64,000 nt of DNA from Yinghuangia sp035454725 (GCF_051388935.1 NZ_JBPKBI010000015.1:62001-126000), one strand, 5' to 3'; positions 1 to 8,214 are shown, counted from the first letter of the stretch. The notes: generated by a model from the letters alone, not told the origin. Made by a program: numbers and translations.

Positions 1-2
1 AG

Positions 3-971
3 CTCCGAGAGGGCACGCGCGCCGGGGTTCGAACCACGCGCGAGATCGCGGAGACCTTGCTCTGCCGCACTGCCGACCAACGCCGCAATCATGCCGTTCG
101 GGTGGCCGAGCCTCTTCAACTTCCCGACCGGGACTTGCCGTTGCCGCCGTATGTGCTGGGCAGTTGGCTCGGCGACGGCCACTCCGATTCGGCGCGCATC
201 ACGACGGCTGACGAGGACATCGTCAGCGCGCTGCGCCGGGAGGGTGTCGAAGTACAGCCGAGGGGCGCCCTACTGCACAGCCTCCGATTGCCGCGCCGGC
301 CTGGTGTGGCGGAACGCGACTGCGTCGTGTGCGGGGCCCGCTTCACGCCCAAGACCTCGCAGGTGAGGACATGCGGGCGAAGCTGCGGCGGAAAGGCGCG
401 GTTCGTCTCGGCGCCTGTCCCGGCGCCGAGGTGTCCGGACTGCGGATCGCCGTCCAGCGGCATGGCCTTGTGCCGCGATTGCCGTGCACGAAGCGGAAGT
501 GTGCAGGCGATCCTGCGCACGTTGGGGGTCTTGGGCGACAAGCACATCCCGGCCGAATACTTGCGTGCGTCGGAGCAGCAGCGCCGTGACCTTCTCGCCG
601 GTCTTCTGGACACCGACGGCTACGTATCGCCGTCCGGAACCGTCCAACTGGCGCTGACCAACCGCCGTTTGGCCGAGGATGCCTTGGAGCTCGCACTCAG
701 CCTTGGGTACCAGGCGACTATGCGGACCAAGGCCGTGCGCGGTCGAAGCCGTGACTCATCGACCTGTTTCCGCATCACCTTCACGCCTGCCGAGCCGGTC
801 TTCCGCCTGTCTCGCAAGCTGGTCCGGCAAAGCACTCGCGCTTACCCGACGACACGGCTGCGCTACATCACCGCCGTTCGCCAGGTACCCTCCGTGCCCG
901 TCCGGTGCGTCCAGGTCGACAACGATGACCACCTTTATCTCGCCGGGAAGTCGTGGATCCCCACGCACAAT
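3..971 (+). other. Intein with LAGLIDADG homing endonuclease domain and two four-cysteine clusters, N-terminus missing
   Basis: This is an in-frame protein-splicing element inside dnaB. Block C-like YVLGSWLGDG (nt 150-179) and block E-like LLAGLLDTDG (nt 591-620) are the two LAGLIDADG helices of the endonuclease. Blocks F and G (VDNDDHLYLAGKSWIPTHN, ending at nt 971) are followed by Ser as the +1 nucleophile, so the C-terminal splice junction is complete. Between the two LAGLIDADG motifs lie two cysteine clusters: CVVC at 321-332 with CGRSC at 372-386, and CPDC at 432-443 with CRDC at 471-482. They look like two zinc ribbons inserted in the endonuclease domain. The splicing block A residue is outside the window, so splicing competence cannot be confirmed. 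Confidence 0.9.
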
Positions 972-1661
972 TCGACGCTGGCTTTGGATTTTGCGCGGGC
1001 CTGTTCGATCAAGCACAGTTTGCCGAGTGTGATCTTTTCGCTGGAGATGGGGCGGAACGAGATCGCGATGCGGCTGTTGTCCGCGGAGGCGCGCGTTGCG
1101 TTGCACCACATGCGGTCGGGCAGCATGACCGATGAGGACTGGACGCGACTTGCGCGGCGCATGCCGGATGTCAGTGCGGCACCGCTCTACATCGACGACT
1201 CTCCGAACCTGTCCATGATGGAGATCCGCGCGAAGTGCCGAAGGCTCAAGCAGCGCAACGACCTTCGCCTCGTCGTCATCGACTATCTCCAGCTCATGAC
1301 CGGGGGCGGCAGCCGGCGTGCCGAGAGCCGGCAGCAGGAGGTCTCGGAGATGTCCCGAAACCTCAAGCTCCTCGCGAAGGAGCTGGAACTGCCGGTCATC
1401 GCGCTTTCGCAGTTGAACCGCGGTCCGGAGCAACGCACCGACAAGAAGCCGATGGTCTCGGACCTTCGCGAAAGTGGATCAATCGAACAAGACGCCGACA
1501 TAGTCATTTTGTTGCATCGGGAGGATGCGTACGAGAAGGAGTCGCCTCGGGCGGGGGAGGCGGATCTGATTGTGGCGAAGCACCGCAACGGTCCGACGGC
1601 GACGATCACGCTGGCGTTCCAGGGGCACTACTCGCGCTTCCTGGACATGCAGCAGAGTTGA
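3..1661 (+). CDS. dnaB: Replicative DNA helicase DnaB, intein-containing, 5'-truncated by the window edge
   Basis: This is the 3' part of the gene for the hexameric fork helicase that unwinds DNA at the replication fork. The reading frame is open from the window edge, so the N-extein lies upstream. The C-extein begins at nt 972 with STLALDFARA, the second half of the Walker A loop, and the intein ends HN just before it. Downstream are the Walker B region (LVVIDYLQLM, near nt 1275), the SQLNR motif (near 1410) and the DLRESGSIEQDAD motif of RecA-fold DnaB helicases. Only one intein is visible. Its insertion at the GK/S position of the P-loop means unspliced protein should be inactive. A strong hairpin follows the stop, and the next gene converges on it. 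Confidence 0.95.
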   Translation, partial: LREGTRAGVRTTREIAETLLCRTADQRRNHAVRVAEPLQLPDRDLPLPPYVLGSWLGDGHSDSARITTADEDIVSALRREGVEVQPRGALLHSLRLPRRPGVAERDCVVCGARFTPKTSQVRTCGRSCGGKARFVSAPVPAPRCPDCGSPSSGMALCRDCRARSGSVQAILRTLGVLGDKHIPAEYLRASEQQRRDLLAGLLDTDGYVSPSGTVQLALTNRRLAEDALELALSLGYQATMRTKAVRGRSRDSSTCFRITFTPAEPVFRLSRKLVRQSTRAYPTTRLRYITAVRQVPSVPVRCVQVDNDDHLYLAGKSWIPTHNSTLALDFARACSIKHSLPSVIFSLEMGRNEIAMRLLSAEARVALHHMRSGSMTDEDWTRLARRMPDVSAAPLYIDDSPNLSMMEIRAKCRRLKQRNDLRLVVIDYLQLMTGGGSRRAESRQQEVSEMSRNLKLLAKELELPVIALSQLNRGPEQRTDKKPMVSDLRESGSIEQDADIVILLHREDAYEKESPRAGEADLIVAKHRNGPTATITLAFQGHYSRFLDMQQS

Positions 1662-1663
1662 CG

Positions 1664-1690
1664 GAACCCCCGCCGTGTCGGCGGGGGTTC
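1664..1690. terminator. Hairpin terminator between convergent dnaB and thioredoxin genes
   Basis: GAACCCCCGCC and GGCGGGGGTTC form a perfect 11-bp stem around the 5-nt loop GTGTC, starting 2 nt after the dnaB stop. There is no T-run, as is common in high-GC actinobacteria. It can serve both converging genes. Confidence 0.75.
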
Positions 1691-1713
1691 GGTCTGGTGG
1701 CGGCGTCGGGGGA

Positions 1714-2049
1714 TCAGAGGGCGTCGGCGAGGTCGGCCAGGATGCGGCGCTTGGGGCGGGCGCCGACCAGGGACTTCACGGGTTCGCCGCCGCGGAAGAG
1801 CGTCAGGGTGGGCATCGAGAGGACGCCGTAGGCGGCGGTGGTCTGCGGGTTGGCGTCGACGTCGATCGACACGATGCGGAAACGGTTCTCCTCGGTCGCG
1901 AGCTCGGCGAGGACGGGGTCGATCATGCGGCACGGGCCGCACCAGGCGGCGGTGAAGTCGACGAGGACGGGCACGTCGGAGTCGAGGACTTCGGCGGCGA
2001 AGGTCGCGTCGGTGACGCTGGGGAGGGCGTGCTTGGCGCCGGAGGTCAT
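1714..2049 (-). CDS. trxA: Thioredoxin
   Basis: This is a 111-residue cytoplasmic dithiol-disulfide oxidoreductase of normal thioredoxin length. The active site WCGPC lies in the segment VDFTAAWCGPCRM (about residues 29-41), and the cis-proline region reads SMPTLTLFRGG. The start is the ATG at 2049, which overlaps the TGA of the upstream MerR gene (ATGA), so the pair should be cotranscribed and translationally coupled. The frame upstream of this ATG is a shadow of merR. The arrangement suggests a redox- or thiol-stress response in which the MerR protein controls its own thioredoxin. The inducer cannot be read from the sequence. Confidence 0.93.
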   Translation of the reverse strand: MTSGAKHALPSVTDATFAAEVLDSDVPVLVDFTAAWCGPCRMIDPVLAELATEENRFRIVSIDVDANPQTTAAYGVLSMPTLTLFRGGEPVKSLVGARPKRRILADLADAL

Positions 2050-2483
2050 GCGGTGGCCTCTTTCTCGGGTGGGAAGCGGTCGGGCATCAGGTCGCACCGA
2101 GGTTCCGGGCCGCCCGGCAGGCTCGCGGCGACGGTGACCTCGGCGCGGGCGAGCTGGGCGGCGACCTCGGCGCGGACCTCCTGCATGCGGCTGATGCAGG
2201 CGTCCAGTTCGGCGAGTTTGGCGCGGTACACGGCGAGTGACGCGGGGCACGCGTCGCCCGCGGGGTGGCCGGATTGCAGGCACTCGACGAAAGGCCGGGT
2301 GTCTTCGAGGCCGAAGCCGAAGGCCTGGAGTGTGCGGATCTGCCGGAGCAGGCGCAGGTCGGACTCGTCGTACTCCCGGTAGCCGTTGACCGTGCGGCGG
2401 GCCGGGAGGAGGCCGCGCGACTCGTAGTAGCGGAGAGCGCGGGTCGTGGTGCCCGCCCGGTCGGCCAGTTCGCCGATGCGCAT
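2046..2483 (-). CDS. MerR-family transcriptional regulator
   Basis: This is a 145-residue MerR-type activator/repressor. The N-terminus MRIGELADRAGTTTRALRYY is the typical winged-helix DNA-binding segment, followed by YREY and a long dimerisation helix from about residue 75 to 115. Cysteines at ECLQSG, DACPA and RCDLM could sense thiol oxidation or a metal, but their spacing does not match a family I can name. It is the first gene of an operon with thioredoxin (4-nt ATGA overlap). A MerR-like dyad lies about 47 nt upstream (2530-2554), so autoregulation is likely. It probably regulates the redox gene behind it. Confidence 0.9.
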   Translation of the reverse strand: MRIGELADRAGTTTRALRYYESRGLLPARRTVNGYREYDESDLRLLRQIRTLQAFGFGLEDTRPFVECLQSGHPAGDACPASLAVYRAKLAELDACISRMQEVRAEVAAQLARAEVTVAASLPGGPEPRCDLMPDRFPPEKEATA

Positions 2484-2529
2484 CGTTCCTCCCGGTTTGC
2501 GGCCCGGTTTGCGGTCGGTCTCGGGTCAC

Positions 2530-2556
2530 GACCGTAAACGTTGACGTCGGGGTCAA
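2530..2556 (-). promoter_or_regulatory. Probable MerR operator and -35 box of the merR-trx operon
   Basis: On the minus strand the sequence contains TTGACC (2551-2556), which also opens an imperfect dyad running from GACC (2554) to GGTC (2530) with ACGT in both arms. A dyad filling the long -35/-10 spacer is the classic MerR promoter layout. The -10 is not clear. Confidence 0.6.
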
Positions 2557-2584
2557 GTCCAGACGTGGGGGGGCGGGCCGGGGG

Positions 2585-2717
2585 NNNNNNNNNNNNNNNN
2601 NNNNNNNNNNNNNNNNNNNNNNNNNNNNNNNNNNNNNNNNNNNNNNNNNNNNNNNNNNNNNNNNNNNNNNNNNNNNNNNNNNNNNNNNNNNNNNNNNNNN
2701 NNNNNNNNNNNNNNNNN
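2585..2717. other. Assembly gap (133 N)
   Basis: This is a run of N between merR and the SDR gene. The left flank is a G-rich run (gtgggggggcgggccggggg), a common cause of assembly breaks. Both neighbouring genes are complete, so the gap is probably intergenic. Confidence 0.98.
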
Positions 2718-2727
2718 CGCGTGCGGG

Positions 2728-3489
2728 TCAGCGGGCGGTGAAGCCGCCGTCGACGGCCAGTGCGGCGCCCGTGACAAAGGTGGACTCGTCGCCGAGCAGG
2801 TAGGCGACGAACGACGCGATCTCGGCGGGAGCCGCGATGCGGTTGACCGGGTGCAGCGAGGCGATGTGCGCGACCGCTTCCGGGGTGGTGCCCATCGTCG
2901 TCCGGAACAACGGCGTGTCGACTCCCCCGGTGGCGATCGCGTTGATGCGGACTCCCTGCTCGGCCACCTCCAGCGCGGCGGCGCGGGTGAGTCCGACGAT
3001 GCCGTGCTTGGCCGCGACGTAGGGCGCGACCTCCGGCATGCCGACGACGCCGAGGTTGGAGGCGTTGTTGACGATCGAACCGCCGCCGGTCGCGACGATC
3101 GCGGGGATCTCGTATTTGAGGGACAGGTAGACGCTGGTGAGGTTGTGCGCGATCTCGGCGTCCCACGCGGGGGTTTCGACGCGCGGCACCGCCCCGTACG
3201 CGTTGACCCCGCCGGCGTTGTTGAACGCGCCGTCCAGGCGCCCGAATTCGGCGACCGCGGCGGAGACGAGGGCGGCCACGTCGGATTCCACGGTCACGTC
3301 GGTCGGGACGAAGATCGCCTGGCCGCCGCCGGCCCGCAGGTCGGCCGCGAGTTCTTCGCCGACGTCCTTGCGGCGTGCGCCGACAACGACCGTGGCACCT
3401 TCCGCGGACAGCCGTTCGGCGACCGCACGGCCGATGCCCGAGGTGCCGCCGGTGACGATGAAGACCTTGGAGTGGAGCTGTGACGGCAT
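2728..3489 (-). CDS. SDR-family NAD(P)-dependent oxidoreductase
   Basis: This is a 253-residue classical short-chain dehydrogenase. The cofactor-binding motif is TGGTSGIG (residues 13-20), NNAGG lies near residue 92, the catalytic Ser is in GSIVNNAS and the Tyr/Lys pair in YVAAKHG. The C-terminus GAALAVDGGFTAR is typical of glucose-dehydrogenase/FabG-like members. It probably reduces or oxidises a small alcohol or ketone in the cytoplasm. The substrate cannot be told. The gene stands alone between a scaffold gap and a 390-bp divergent region. The ATG at 3489 is preceded by a modest AAAGG. Confidence 0.9.
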   Translation of the reverse strand: MPSQLHSKVFIVTGGTSGIGRAVAERLSAEGATVVVGARRKDVGEELAADLRAGGGQAIFVPTDVTVESDVAALVSAAVAEFGRLDGAFNNAGGVNAYGAVPRVETPAWDAEIAHNLTSVYLSLKYEIPAIVATGGGSIVNNASNLGVVGMPEVAPYVAAKHGIVGLTRAAALEVAEQGVRINAIATGGVDTPLFRTTMGTTPEAVAHIASLHPVNRIAAPAEIASFVAYLLGDESTFVTGAALAVDGGFTAR

Positions 3490-3879
3490 GGCTGTGCCTT
3501 TCGATGTTCTTCCGAAGGTGGGTGTCGGTTGCGGGGACGGCCGGGCCCCGAGTGATCACTCCGTCAGCCTCGGGCACGCGCGCACCCCGCGCTGGCGGTT
3601 ATCGGACGTCGCGTGACCAGCGGAAATCGGACGCGGCATGGCCGCCCAGCGAGTGCGCGACTGCGGGGAGGCGGTGACGGTGCGTAGGCTGCGCTCGGCC
3701 GTGTGTCGGTGCCGCCTGGACGGGTCCGGCGTTCGTATCCGGTCGAAGGTGGGCCCAGACCCACCACGGTTCGGGGTGCGGGGCCAGTGCCCGGCGTTCG
3801 CCCGGTCGGCAGACTCCTGGGTGTAGGAGAGACCGCTGGTCAGGGCGTACGGCTAAGGCCGGCGACGCGAGGAGGAGCC
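3490..3879. other. Divergent intergenic region between the SDR and sensor-kinase genes
   Basis: This 390-bp stretch has no convincing gene. It contains a 6-bp hairpin GGTGGG/CCCACC at 3748-3765 and, just before the kinase start, the strong ribosome binding site GAGGAGG. It should hold the promoters for both flanking genes, but I see no clear -35/-10 pair. Confidence 0.5.
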
Positions 3880-5166
3880 ATGAGTGTGAAGGTCGGCGCC
3901 GGCTTCCGGCGCGGGGGAGCGGACGCGCTGCGCGGGCTTGCGCTCGTCCCCCCGATGGTCGCCGGGCTGGTGCTGTTCTGCCTGACGGTGACGTTCCTTC
4001 CGCTGATGATCATCGGCATCGGCGTGCTGGTGCTGCCGATGCTGGTCGCGGGCACGCGGGCGCTGGCGGATGTGGCGCGGCGGCGCGCGGAGAAGTGGAG
4101 CGGCGTGCCGATCGCGCGGCCGTACCGCCCTCGGCCGGAATTCGACTCGGGGATCGCCGGTCTGGTGCAGCGCTGCCGCTGGCTTCTGCGTGACCCCGCG
4201 ACGTGGCGCGATCTGCTGTGGCTGATCGGCGACTGGATCGTGGGGCTGTTTCTGGCCATCCTGCCGCTGGCGTTCATCGCGGAGGGCGTACTGGGGCTGA
4301 TCCAGCCGTTCCTGTGGGACACGCTGGTCAACTCGGGCGACCCCAACTGGTACACGTTCTTGAAGGTGGACAGCGAAGCCCGCGCGCTCCTCGCGGTGCC
4401 GCTGGGCCTGGTGTACATCTTCATCGGGTTCGCGATCGCACCCTCGATCCTCAAGGCGCATGCCGTGTGGACGCGTTCGCTGCTCGCACCGACGCGGGCC
4501 GCGATGGAGCTGCGCGTGCGCCACCTGACCGACACCCGCAGCGACGCCGTCGACGCCTCGGCCGCCGAGCTGCGGCGCATCGAGCGCGACCTGCACGACG
4601 GCGCGCAGGCGCGACTGGTCGCGATGGGCATGAACCTGGGTGCCGCCGAGGCCATGTTGGAGTCGAACCCGGAGGCCGCGCGGGCGCTGCTGAGCGAGAC
4701 GCGCGAGGCGTCGGCCAAGGCGCTCAACGAGTTGCGCGACCTGGTCCGGGGCATTCATCCGCCGGTGCTCGCCGACCGCGGTCTCGGTGACGCGGTGCGC
4801 GCGCTGGCGCTGGAGAGTCCGCTCGACGTCGAGGTGACGGTCGAGGTGCCGGGGCGACTCGAGGCGCCGGTGGAGTCGGCGGCGTACTTCGCGGTGAGCG
4901 AGGTGCTGACGAACGTCGCGAAGCACGCGGGTGCCCGGCACGTGTGGATCGACCTGCGGCACCGGGCGGGCCGACTGCGCATCGAGGTGACCGACGACGG
5001 CCGCGGCGGGGCGGCGCTGAACAAGGGCACGGGTCTGCGCGGCATCGAGCGCCGGCTCGGTACATTCGACGGGACTCTCGCCCTGGACAGTCCGCGGGGC
5101 GGCCCGACGACGGTCACGATGGAGCTGCCGTGCGTGTTGTCCTCGCCGAAGATCTCGCCCTCCTGA
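3880..5166 (+). CDS. Sensor histidine kinase with N-terminal membrane sensor domain
   Basis: This 428-residue kinase has four hydrophobic segments in residues 20-200 and matches the putative-sensor plus HisKA_3 architecture common in Streptomyces. The phosphoacceptor is His at about residue 239 in ERDLHDGAQARL. The N-box is EVLTNVAKHAG (about 343-353) and the G1 box TDDGRGG (about 370). The start is the ATG at 3880 behind GAGGAGG. A frame extending further upstream lacks kinase-like sequence. The gene overlaps the next one, its probable cognate response regulator, by 37 bp. It should autophosphorylate in response to an unknown envelope signal. Confidence 0.92.
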   Translation: MSVKVGAGFRRGGADALRGLALVPPMVAGLVLFCLTVTFLPLMIIGIGVLVLPMLVAGTRALADVARRRAEKWSGVPIARPYRPRPEFDSGIAGLVQRCRWLLRDPATWRDLLWLIGDWIVGLFLAILPLAFIAEGVLGLIQPFLWDTLVNSGDPNWYTFLKVDSEARALLAVPLGLVYIFIGFAIAPSILKAHAVWTRSLLAPTRAAMELRVRHLTDTRSDAVDASAAELRRIERDLHDGAQARLVAMGMNLGAAEAMLESNPEAARALLSETREASAKALNELRDLVRGIHPPVLADRGLGDAVRALALESPLDVEVTVEVPGRLEAPVESAAYFAVSEVLTNVAKHAGARHVWIDLRHRAGRLRIEVTDDGRGGAALNKGTGLRGIERRLGTFDGTLALDSPRGGPTTVTMELPCVLSSPKISPS

Positions 5167-5774
5167 GGGACGGATTGGTGCGGCTTCTGGAAGCACACGG
5201 CTTCGAGATCGTCGCGGCGGTGGACAACGGGCCCGAGTTGCTGCGGGCGCTGACCGAGAAGAATCCCGAGGTGGCGGTGGTCGATGTACGGCTCCCGCCC
5301 ACGTTCACCGACGAGGGCCTCCAGGCGGCACTGGAGGCCCGTCGTCGTGTTCCGGGCCTGCCGGTGCTCGTGCTGTCGCAGTACGTCGAGCAGCTCTACG
5401 CCCGGGAGCTGCTGGCCGACGGCTCGGGCGGTGTCGGCTATCTGCTCAAGGACCGGGTGTTCGACACGGCCCAGTTCGTCGAGGCGGTCCGCCGGGTCGC
5501 GGCCGGAGGCACGGCGATGGACCCGGAGGTGATCGCGAAGCTGCTGACGCGCAACTCCGAGACGGTGCCGCTGGGCCGGTTGACGCCGCGTGAGCGCGAG
5601 GTGCTGGAACTCATGGCCGAAGGGCGCTCCAACGCGGCCATCGCGAAGAAGCTGTTCGTGTCGGAGGGGGCGGTCAGCAAGCACACGACGAGCATCTTCG
5701 GGAAGCTCGGTATCGTCGCGTCGGATGACGACAACCGGCGGGTGCTCGCGGTGTTGGCCTATCTGGGGGCGTGA
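5130..5774 (+). CDS. NarL/LuxR-type response regulator
   Basis: This 214-residue regulator has a receiver domain at residues 1-125 (acidic pair ED near 8-9, phosphoacceptor Asp near 51 in VVDVRLPP, Lys in LLKDR) and a LuxR-type HTH at about 150-212 (LTPREREVLELMAEGRSNAAI). The GTG start at 5130 begins VRVVLAEDLALL, exactly where a receiver should begin, inside the 3' end of the kinase gene. The 37-bp overlap argues for coupled translation with that kinase. It probably regulates its own operon or unlinked genes. Confidence 0.92.
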   Translation: MRVVLAEDLALLRDGLVRLLEAHGFEIVAAVDNGPELLRALTEKNPEVAVVDVRLPPTFTDEGLQAALEARRRVPGLPVLVLSQYVEQLYARELLADGSGGVGYLLKDRVFDTAQFVEAVRRVAAGGTAMDPEVIAKLLTRNSETVPLGRLTPREREVLELMAEGRSNAAIAKKLFVSEGAVSKHTTSIFGKLGIVASDDDNRRVLAVLAYLGA

Positions 5775-5812
5775 GCCGGGTCGCACCCTCATCCTGCGGT
5801 ACGAGGCTGCGA

Positions 5813-5828
5813 TACTCCGTTCGGAGTA
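5813..5828. promoter_or_regulatory. 16-bp perfect palindrome, candidate TetR-type operator
   Basis: TACTCCGTTCGGAGTA is an uninterrupted palindrome about 215 nt upstream of the next kinase gene and 39 nt after the previous stop. The form ACTCCG-TT-CGGAGT resembles operators of many actinobacterial TetR repressors. It could also act as a short hairpin terminator, although a 2-nt loop is too tight for a good one. Confidence 0.5.
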
Positions 5829-6041
5829 CGCTGGGGAGCCGCCTTCCGCGATGGACGTGTGATCCCGTCGTACACCGGGCGTAACTTTCCCGACCGTGAC
5901 ACTTTCGCTTTGTTCCGGTCTGTTCACCTGCCTACCGTCGAGACCACCCGTCCGTGTGCCGTCGCGACCTTGGCGATCGCGACCGCGTACTCGCCGGGCC
6001 TGCCCGCGGCCGGGCGACGCGACGGACCTCATGGAGATGTG

Positions 6042-7466
6042 ATGCAGCAGCAGGACGGCCCCGCGGGTTCGGCCGTGCAGGGCCGTCCCGCATCCGCCGC
6101 CGACGTCGACGTGTCACGCCGGGACGCTGCGCGCACGGGGGCGGCCGGGAGCACGGATGCGGCCGGGCCGATGCCGACGAGCACCCTGGCGCCGCCGTCG
6201 CCCGGCGACCGGCTGCCGCAGTGGTTGCGCGTCCTGCGCGGACACCCGTGGGTCTCGGATGTGCTGGTCACCGCGGTCACCATCTGCATCGTGATCGGCG
6301 GGGCACTCGCGCACCCCGACGACAGGGACGTCGTCGGGCACCCCGACGCTCTCAACATCACCGTCGCGGTGCTGACGTGCCTCCCGCTGCTCGTGCGCCG
6401 CCGCCATCCGCTGCTCGTCCTCGGGCTGACCACGGTCGGCCAGTTCGTCTACCTCGCCGCAGACGGGCGCGACGGCTCGATCCTCACCCCGACGCTGGTC
6501 GCGATGTACACCGTGGCCTCCCGCAGCTTCCTGAAGCGGTCGTTCGCGATCGCCTCGGCGGTCGCGGTCGCGCACACGCTGATCCGGCTGACTGTGCTCG
6601 GCTCGTCGTTCCTCAAGCCGGAGAACTACCTCGGCGTGGTGTGGCTTTACCTGCCGGTAGCGATCGGTGAGGCGGTACGCGCCAAACGCGCTTACTGGGC
6701 CGAGGTCCAGGCCCGGCTGGCACGCGCCGACCGCGAGCGCGAGGAGGAGGCGCGGCGCCGGGTCACCGCCGAGCGCATGCGGATCGCGCGTGAGTTGCAC
6801 GACGTCGTCGCGCACAGCATCGCGATGATCAACATCCAGGCGGGCGTGGCCGCGCACGTCATCGAGCAGGACACCGGGCAGGCCAAGCAGGCACTCGTGC
6901 ATATCAAGGACGCGAGCCGGGACGCCCTGGCCGAGTTGCGCACAACGCTGGGCGTGCTGCGGCAGGACGGCGACAGCGACACCCCGACCGAGCCGACGCC
7001 CGGTGCCGACGGCATCGGCTCGCTGGTCGCCTCGTACCGGAAGGCCGGCCTGCCGGTGCTGCTGGACGTGTCGGGCGGGCAGCGCACGCTGCCGGCGCCG
7101 GTGGGTCTCGCGCTGTACCGGATCGTGCAGGAGTCGCTGACCAACGCGGTCAAGCATGCCGGGCCCGACGCGAAGGCCGAGGTGCGCATCCGCTACCTGG
7201 CGGACGCCGTCGAGGTGGCGGTGACCGACGACGGCGTGGGCGCCGCCGAGGACCAGGTCACGGACGGCGACGGCACCGGGCACGGCCTGCTCGGGATGCG
7301 CGAGCGGGCGACCGCGGTGGGCGGTACGCTCCGCGTCGGCCCGCGCGACCAGGGCCCCGGGTTCGCCGTCCGGGCGGTCCTGCCGACCGAGAGTCCGTCG
7401 ATCGCGTCGAGCGGGGCGGCGGCACAGCGCAAGTCGACGGAGGGCAACAGATGGTGCGGGTACTGA
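6042..7466 (+). CDS. DesK-type sensor histidine kinase
   Basis: This is a 474-residue membrane kinase. A roughly 65-residue Ala/Pro-rich cytoplasmic head is followed by four to five hydrophobic segments (about 75-220), a coiled linker, HisKA_3 (RELHDVVAHSIAM, His near 252), the N-box QESLTNAVKHAG (near 366) and the G1 box VTDDGVG (near 396). The ATG at 6042 is preceded by GGAGATGTG and is preferred to the longer open frame, whose upstream part looks non-coding. The 3' end overlaps the response regulator by 16 bp, so they form a cognate pair. The signal is unknown. Confidence 0.9.
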   Translation: MQQQDGPAGSAVQGRPASAADVDVSRRDAARTGAAGSTDAAGPMPTSTLAPPSPGDRLPQWLRVLRGHPWVSDVLVTAVTICIVIGGALAHPDDRDVVGHPDALNITVAVLTCLPLLVRRRHPLLVLGLTTVGQFVYLAADGRDGSILTPTLVAMYTVASRSFLKRSFAIASAVAVAHTLIRLTVLGSSFLKPENYLGVVWLYLPVAIGEAVRAKRAYWAEVQARLARADREREEEARRRVTAERMRIARELHDVVAHSIAMINIQAGVAAHVIEQDTGQAKQALVHIKDASRDALAELRTTLGVLRQDGDSDTPTEPTPGADGIGSLVASYRKAGLPVLLDVSGGQRTLPAPVGLALYRIVQESLTNAVKHAGPDAKAEVRIRYLADAVEVAVTDDGVGAAEDQVTDGDGTGHGLLGMRERATAVGGTLRVGPRDQGPGFAVRAVLPTESPSIASSGAAAQRKSTEGNRWCGY

Positions 7467-8122
7467 TCGCGGACGACCAGTCGCTGGTTCGTGCGGGTTT
7501 CAAGGTGCTCATCAGCTCGGATCCCGAGCTGGAGGTGGTCGGCGAGGCCGCCAACGGCGCCGAGGCTGTGACCCTGGCCCGCGAGACGCGCGCAGACGTC
7601 GTGCTGATGGACATCCGCATGCCGGAGATGGACGGCCTGGAGGCGACGCGCCGGATCGTCGGCGACGAGGACCTGGCCGGGGTCAAAGTGCTGGTGCTGA
7701 CGACGTTCGAGGTCGACGACTACGTTTTCGAGGCGCTGCGGGCGGGCGCGAGCGGATTCCTGGTCAAGGACACCGAGCCGACGGATCTGCTGCGCGCGAT
7801 CAAGACCGTCGCGGCCGGCGAGTCGCTGCTGTCGCCCGGTGCGACCCGCGCCCTGGTCGGGCGCTTCCTCGCCCAGCCCGAGCCGAAGATCGCCGCCCCG
7901 GACCGGTTGACCGCACTGACCGACCGCGAGCGGGAGGTGCTGGCACTGGTCGCCTCCGGCATGAGCAACGACGAGATCGCCGAGCATTTGTTCGTGTCGC
8001 CGCTGACCGCGAAGACGCACGTGAGCCGGGCGATGGTGAAGCTGGGGGCGCGCGACCGGGCGCAGCTCGTGGTGATCGCGTACGAGTCGGGGGTCGTGCG
8101 TCCGGGGCCGCAGGCGGGCTGA
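7451..8122 (+). CDS. NarL/LuxR-type response regulator
   Basis: This 223-residue regulator starts MVRVLIADDQSLVRAG. The receiver has Asp near 53 (LMDIRMPEMDG), Thr in LTTFEVDDYV and Lys in FLVKD. The C-terminal LuxR HTH is LTDREREVLALVASGMSND (about 155-215). It is translated from inside the end of the kinase gene. It belongs to the DesR-like group that usually controls nearby ABC transporters or lipid genes, but none lies adjacent here. Confidence 0.93.
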   Translation: MVRVLIADDQSLVRAGFKVLISSDPELEVVGEAANGAEAVTLARETRADVVLMDIRMPEMDGLEATRRIVGDEDLAGVKVLVLTTFEVDDYVFEALRAGASGFLVKDTEPTDLLRAIKTVAAGESLLSPGATRALVGRFLAQPEPKIAAPDRLTALTDREREVLALVASGMSNDEIAEHLFVSPLTAKTHVSRAMVKLGARDRAQLVVIAYESGVVRPGPQAG

Positions 8123-8166
8123 GCCCTGCGTCGGCAGGCATGAACCGGGCCGCCGGTCGGAATGAT

Positions 8167-8201
8167 CCGTTCAGGTTCTGCACTTGCACCGACCTGAACG
8201 G
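8167..8201 (+). promoter_or_regulatory. 10-bp perfect inverted repeat in the leader of the Nudix gene
   Basis: CCGTTCAGGT (8167-8176) and ACCTGAACGG (8192-8201) are exact reverse complements around a 15-nt spacer, ending 13 nt before the Nudix ATG. This could be a protein operator, or an RNA hairpin that would hold the ribosome binding site (GGGAG, about 8205) just outside its stem. No adjacent regulator is an obvious partner. Confidence 0.55.
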
Positions 8202-8214
8202 CTTGGGAGCGCAC

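Noticed and set aside
8140..8214. Upstream ATG at 8140 for the Nudix gene
   Set aside because: It would place the exact inverted repeat inside the coding region, and the extra 25 residues do not look like a Nudix N-terminus. ATG 8215 has a ribosome site.
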